A stretch of 39,307 bases of DNA from an uncultured Clostridia bacterium (GTDB taxonomy: Bacteria > Bacillota > Clostridia > TANB77 > CAG-508). Below the pieces are notes generated by a model that was not told the DNA's origin, made no database searches, and was given only the letters and a program-made list of their open reading frames with translations. Location: positions 1 to 39,307 of the forward strand of contig CANQYM010000013.1 of NCBI GenBank assembly GCA_947628085.1, in the 5' to 3' direction. How positions within the stretch are numbered: position 1 is the stretch's first letter; the number at the start of each line of letters is the position of its first letter. This document shows, one piece after another, positions 36,228 to 39,307 of this stretch. The position numbers and the translations under genes were made by a program.

Positions 36228-36932
36228 TTAAGATACGATTGTACCTACTGATTCGCCTTTTATAACTCTTACTATGTTTTCTGGATCACTAATAGCAAAT
36301 ACTAAAAGTGGTATATTATTATCTTTGCAAAGTGCTGTTGCTGTTGAATCCATAACTTTTAAATCTTGAGATAAAACATCTTTATAAGAAATTTTATCAT
36401 ATTTTTTGGCTGTTTTATCTACTTTAGGATCTGCTGAATATACTCCGTCTATTGTTTTTGCAAGTAATATAACTTCTGATTCTGTTTCAGCAGCTCTTAA
36501 TGCTGCAGCTGTGTCTGTAGAAAAATAAGGATGGCCTGTTCCACAAGCAAATATAACTACTCTTCCTTTTTCTAAATGTTTTGCAGCTTTTCTTTTTATA
36601 TAAGGCTCTGCAATCTCTCTCATTTCTATTGCAGTTTGTAATCTTGTGTATAATCCTCTAGCTTCTAATGCATCTTGTAGTGCTAATCCATTCATAGCAG
36701 TAGCAAGCATTCCCATGTAGTCAGCTGATGCTCTATCCATTTTGTGTCCGTTTCTTGCGCCTCTCCAAAAGTTTCCTCCGCCTACTACAATAGACATTTG
36801 AACACCCATATCAACAACTTCTTTAATTTTGTCTGATATTGCTCCAACCACATCTGGATCTATTCCGTGTCCTTCTTTTCCAGCTAAAGCTTCTCCGCTA
36901 AGTTTTAATAATACTCTCTTATAGGCTATCAT
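36228..36932 (-). CDS. pyrH: UMP kinase
   Basis: Phosphorylates UMP to UDP, the first committed step to UTP and CTP from UMP. The 234-residue amino-acid-kinase-family protein has [14 protein letters not shown] at the N-terminus, [49 protein letters not shown] and [11 protein letters not shown]. The GGAG ribosome binding site and a leader with a GGATAA/TTATCC hairpin lie upstream. In most Firmicutes rpsB and tsf precede it; here a Nudix gene does, and pyrH has its own promoter. Confidence 0.98.
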   Translation of the reverse strand: MIAYKRVLLKLSGEALAGKEGHGIDPDVVGAISDKIKEVVDMGVQMSIVVGGGNFWRGARNGHKMDRASADYMGMLATAMNGLALQDALEARGLYTRLQTAIEMREIAEPYIKRKAAKHLEKGRVVIFACGTGHPYFSTDTAAALRAAETESEVILLAKTIDGVYSADPKVDKTAKKYDKISYKDVLSQDLKVMDSTATALCKDNNIPLLVFAISDPENIVRVIKGESVGTIVS

Positions 36933-36990
36933 TTTTTTCTCCTTTATTTTTATTTGTGGATAACCAATATTATCCTATTATACTTTTTGT

Positions 36991-37019
36991 ATTCTATCAT
37001 AAAACAATTTTTTTTACAC
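36991..37019 (-). promoter_or_regulatory. pyrH operon promoter
   Basis: Minus strand: -10 TAGAAT (36991-36996) with extended TGa, a 17-base spacer and a weak -35 GTGTAA (37014-37019). A further TATAAT lies 9 bases downstream. A small hairpin (36958-36975) is in the leader. It should drive pyrH through polC, a cluster of over 9 kb. Confidence 0.6.
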
Positions 37020-37026
37020 TATTTTT

Positions 37027-37461
37027 TTACAATATTTTTAAAATATTTTCTTTAAAACTTTCTGGCAAAAGTCTTATATTTTTTATTTCTGATTTAGGAA
37101 TAATAACTGGGATGTAACTGCCTCTATCTGCATATTTTGGATTATTTGAAAATTCAGGTCCTGTTCCTGTTCCTAATTTTCCACTTACATATTCGCATCT
37201 ATATAAATATTCATCTAATTCGTTTTCTATTGTTCTAAAGCATATTTGCTCTTTTACATCAACATTTATTCCAAATTCTTCTAAGATTTCTCTTTTAGCA
37301 CACTCTTCTAAAGTTTCATTTTCTTCTAATCCACCTCCTGGAAAAACATAGTAATCTCCATAAGGTTTTTTAGGATTATCGCTTGGCTTTACATTCATTC
37401 TATGCATTAGGGCATATCCGTTTTCCATTTCTATTAAACCTGCTACTCTTATTCTCTTCAT
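37027..37461 (-). CDS. Nudix hydrolase
   Basis: A 144-residue Nudix-domain protein that would hydrolyse a nucleoside diphosphate linked to another group. The Nudix box is complete: GGGLEENETLEECAKREIL followed by EEFGI (42-65), matching G-x5-E-x7-REUXEEXGU. The substrate is not predictable. GGGAGG upstream of the ATG is the ribosome binding site. It lies just after the greA terminator and before pyrH. Confidence 0.93.
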   Translation of the reverse strand: MKRIRVAGLIEMENGYALMHRMNVKPSDNPKKPYGDYYVFPGGGLEENETLEECAKREILEEFGINVDVKEQICFRTIENELDEYLYRCEYVSGKLGTGTGPEFSNNPKYADRGSYIPVIIPKSEIKNIRLLPESFKENILKIL

Positions 37462-37485
37462 TTAATTTTCCTCCCTTTTATATAC

Positions 37486-37520
37486 AAAAAGAGGGTATAT
37501 GAAATTCATATATCCCCTTT
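37486..37520 (-). terminator. Intrinsic terminator after greA
   Basis: Minus strand: a stem of about 12 bp, GGGATATATGAA/TTCATATACCC with one bulge, is followed by CTTTTTG. It directly follows the greA stop codon, and its base lies only about 30 bases before the Nudix start codon. Confidence 0.8.
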
Positions 37521-37525
37521 AAAAT

Positions 37526-38002
37526 TTATTTTTTTATTGATAATATTTTTAATTTTATAATTCCAACAGGAGCTTGAACTTCCACTATATTATTTCTTTT
37601 TTTACCTAGTAAAGCTTTTCCTATTGGAGATTCATTAGATATTTTATTTGTTGCAGTATCTACTTCTGTTGAACCAACTATTGTATATTCAATTGTTTCA
37701 TCATATTCCATATCTAAAACTTTTACAATGTTTCCAACTTGAACTACTTCTGTATCTATTTCAGATTCATCTATAATTTTTGCATATTTAATTTTTTCTT
37801 CTAATTCAGCAATTTTTATTTCATTAGCTGCTTGAGCATTTTTTGCTTCATCATATTCTGAATTTTCTGATAAATCACCAAAGCCTAAAGCTACTTTTAT
37901 TCTTTCAGCTATTTCATATCTTACTTCGGTTTTTAGTTTTTCTAACTCCTTTTCTAGATTGTCATATCCTTCTTGTGTTAATAAGAATTCTTTTTCTCCC
38001 AT
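37526..38002 (-). CDS. greA: Transcription elongation factor GreA
   Basis: Rescues backtracked RNA polymerase by stimulating cleavage of the RNA 3' end through the secondary channel. From ATG 38002 the protein is 158 residues, the standard GreA length, beginning [18 protein letters not shown]. The acidic coiled-coil tip [16 protein letters not shown] carries the functional Asp and Glu. The C-terminal FKBP-like domain ends [13 protein letters not shown] and [14 protein letters not shown] lies ten bases upstream. An in-frame start at 38074 is rejected, as it lies in the -35 box of the greA promoter. Confidence 0.97.
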   Translation of the reverse strand: MGEKEFLLTQEGYDNLEKELEKLKTEVRYEIAERIKVALGFGDLSENSEYDEAKNAQAANEIKIAELEEKIKYAKIIDESEIDTEVVQVGNIVKVLDMEYDETIEYTIVGSTEVDTATNKISNESPIGKALLGKKRNNIVEVQAPVGIIKLKILSIKK

Positions 38003-38045
38003 AACTTTAAGACCTCCTATTTTGTTTGTTATTATATACTCAAAT

Positions 38046-38074
38046 ATAATAAAATTATTTTTTGAATTTGTCAA
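38046..38074 (-). promoter_or_regulatory. greA promoter
   Basis: Minus strand: perfect -35 TTGACA (38069-38074), 17-base spacer and -10 TATTAT (38046-38051). It starts right at the stop codon of the upstream gene and gives a leader of about 37 bases ahead of the greA ATG. Confidence 0.85.
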
Positions 38075-38075
38075 G

Positions 38076-38984
38076 TTAATTTGCTATTTTTTTTGATAAA
38101 TTCAAATATTCATTTTTTCTTATTCTGCCACTTTTTCCGCTCAAAAAAGTTATGTTAACACCATCCTTTTCAATTTCATTTATTATATTTTTACAGCTTG
38201 TATTTTTATATATATAACTTTCATATAAAACAGAATTATCAAAATCATTTAAATATATGCTATTTTTCAAGTATTTCCTTGGCATTGGTATTTCAAAAAA
38301 TTCTACATTTATTCCTTCAAAAGACTTTAAATTTATTTTTACAGATTCATTTAAATTTATAATACATGTCCTTTTTGGCAAAGTATATTTATTTAGTTCT
38401 TCTTCTGTAAAATCAAAGTTAAAAATTATATCACTTTTAGTTAAGCTTTTTTTATAATTATTATTCATATTAAGAATTATTCCTTTTTCTTCATATAATT
38501 CTCTTTCAACTTTTCTAAATTTTCTTTCATCTTGTGTTATAACATTTAATATTTTAACTTTAGAAGATATATCTTTTATATTTTCTACAACAATATCGCT
38601 TATTCCATTACTTAAAAAAGATACCTCTTGATATGCTAAGTTTTCCCTTTTGCACTTACATATATAATCTGCACAATTATTGGCTAAATGCTTAAAAAGC
38701 CATTTTCCATCTAATATTTTTACATTTTCATTTTTTATGAATTCCATAAAAATTTTATTATTTAATAAATTATTAGAAATACAAACTTTGTTTATACAGT
38801 TTTTTTTAATATATTTTGATAATGAATTTAATGTTTTATTAGAAACATCATTAATAATAACTAGTGTTTTATTTTCATTTATCTCTTCTTTTATTTTCAC
38901 AAATTTATTTTTTATTCTTTCTAAAAAATTTATATTTTTCTTATCTATAATTTCTTTATTTTCAGCTAGTTTTATATATATCAC
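38076..38984 (-). CDS. Uncharacterised protein upstream of greA
   Basis: A 302-residue soluble protein that I cannot assign to a named family. Several alternating beta-strand and helix segments ([45 protein letters not shown]) suggest one or two Rossmann-like domains. I recall similar uncharacterised clostridial proteins with [25 protein letters not shown] segments, but no function is known. There is no signal peptide or membrane helix. GTG at 38984 is preferred, because GAGGTGAT lies four bases upstream; an in-frame GTG at 38993 overlaps that site. The protein is rich in Lys and Asn, in line with the base composition. Confidence 0.6.
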   Translation of the reverse strand: MIYIKLAENKEIIDKKNINFLERIKNKFVKIKEEINENKTLVIINDVSNKTLNSLSKYIKKNCINKVCISNNLLNNKIFMEFIKNENVKILDGKWLFKHLANNCADYICKCKRENLAYQEVSFLSNGISDIVVENIKDISSKVKILNVITQDERKFRKVERELYEEKGIILNMNNNYKKSLTKSDIIFNFDFTEEELNKYTLPKRTCIINLNESVKINLKSFEGINVEFFEIPMPRKYLKNSIYLNDFDNSVLYESYIYKNTSCKNIINEIEKDGVNITFLSGKSGRIRKNEYLNLSKKIAN

Positions 38985-39047
38985 AAAAATCACCTCTTAT
39001 ATTTTATATATGAAATGATTTTTATTTTATGATAGTTTTTTAAATTA

Positions 39048-39077
39048 AAAGTGATACACTTTTTAGCGCATCACTTT
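39048..39077 (-). terminator. Intrinsic terminator of tRNA-Gln
   Basis: Minus strand: a 13-bp stem AAAGTGATGCGCT against AGTGTATCACTTT (two G-U pairs) around a four-base loop is followed by TTAATTT. It ends the tRNA transcript six bases after the CCA and precedes the uncharacterised gene. Confidence 0.82.
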
Positions 39078-39083
39078 ATATTA

Positions 39084-39158
39084 TGGCTCGGGTGGTTAGA
39101 TTCGAACTAACGAATGTCGGAGTCAGAGTCCGATGCCTTACCACTTGGCGACACCCGA
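39084..39158 (-). tRNA. tRNA-Gln (anticodon CTG)
   Basis: A 75-base tRNA on the minus strand. The acceptor stem is TCGGGTG/CACCCGA with discriminator G and an encoded CCA. The D arm is GCC-AAGTGGTAA-GGC, the anticodon arm TCGGA-CTCTGAC-TCCGA with anticodon CTG reading CAG, and the T arm GTTAG-TTCGAAT-CTAAC. All stems pair fully. CTG rather than the more general TTG implies at least one other tRNA-Gln elsewhere. Confidence 0.96.
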
Positions 39159-39173
39159 ATATTAATCTCGTAT

Positions 39174-39202
39174 ATTATATAACTTTATTAATAAATTTAC
39201 AA
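39174..39202 (-). promoter_or_regulatory. tRNA-Gln promoter
   Basis: Minus strand: -35 TTGTAA (39197-39202), 17-base spacer, perfect -10 TATAAT (39174-39179), 15 bases before the tRNA 5' end. A further -35-like TTGACT lies at 39241-39246 without a good -10. I see no gene in 39203-39307. Confidence 0.78.
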
Positions 39203-39307
39203 GTTTATTAATTATTTTATTAAAATTAAAATTGTAGGTTAGTCAATCATATGTCACACTTTTTTGAAAAATATATAGTTTGAGTACCTTATATTGTTAA
39301 TAACGAT

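Noticed and set aside
38003..38074. N-terminal extension of GreA
   Set aside because: The open frame extends to 38074, but that region holds the greA promoter, and the GreA family starts at [10 protein letters not shown] with AGGAGG upstream.
39203..39307. A second promoter or gene fragment at the right edge
   Set aside because: A TTGACT box at 39241-39246 has no adequate -10 at the right spacing, and no coding or RNA signature could be supported in the last 100 bases.

Overview
The window is AT-rich chromosomal DNA from a low-GC Gram-positive bacterium, most likely a member of the Clostridia. The evidence is a PolC-type replicative polymerase, a dipicolinate synthase subunit (spore chemistry), sortase and FemX-type envelope genes, tRNA-Gln and 16S rRNA with Firmicutes features, GGAGG-type ribosome binding sites and SigA-like promoters. 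An uncultured gut-type clostridium would fit, but the genus cannot be fixed from this window.

Layout. (1) 1-737: the 5' end of a 16S rRNA gene running off the left edge on the minus strand, its leader, two tandem SigA promoters, a 161-bp long-armed inverted-repeat element, short tandem repeats and the eno terminator. (2) 738-2042: enolase with its own promoter. (3) 2289-4817: the only plus-strand genes, a DUF6020-like membrane protein and an RluA-family pseudouridine synthase whose promoter appears to give a leaderless mRNA. (4) 4860-14898, minus strand: an envelope-flavoured gene string read cysS, femX-like, alr-like, DUF1189, ftsH, two SGNH hydrolases, large GT-C-like membrane protein. (5) 14985-27571, minus: TPR membrane protein, dpaA, uppP, sortase and its probable LPEVG substrate with SH3 domains, folD, class A PBP, frameshifted dprA, second class A PBP. 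(6) 27693-36932, minus: pyrH, frr, uppS, cdsA, rseP, a zinc-ribbon membrane protein, polC and a DUF1294 gene. This is the classic Gram-positive cluster without the usual isoprenoid genes dxr and ispG. (7) 37027-39158, minus: Nudix hydrolase, greA, an uncharacterised protein and tRNA-Gln(CTG).

How the genes work together. A large share of the window builds the cell wall: undecaprenyl phosphate synthesis and recycling (uppS, uppP), peptidoglycan polymerisation and cross-linking (two PBPs), side-chain branching (FemX), racemisation (Alr-like), covalent protein anchoring (sortase plus substrate), and possible polymer decoration (GT-C proteins, SGNH hydrolases). Membrane quality control (FtsH, RseP) and phospholipid synthesis (CdsA) are interleaved. 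Housekeeping genes (eno, cysS, folD, pyrH, frr, polC, greA) complete it.

The most notable points are the inverted-repeat element upstream of the rRNA promoters, a one-base frameshift near the 3' end of dprA, two closely related PBP genes with very different C-terminal tails (one with Cys-rich repeats), an adjacent sortase-substrate pair, a recurrent layout of intrinsic terminators directly abutting the next gene's ribosome binding site, and a leaderless pseudouridine synthase. No CRISPR array, transposase, prophage or riboswitch of a recognisable class was seen.
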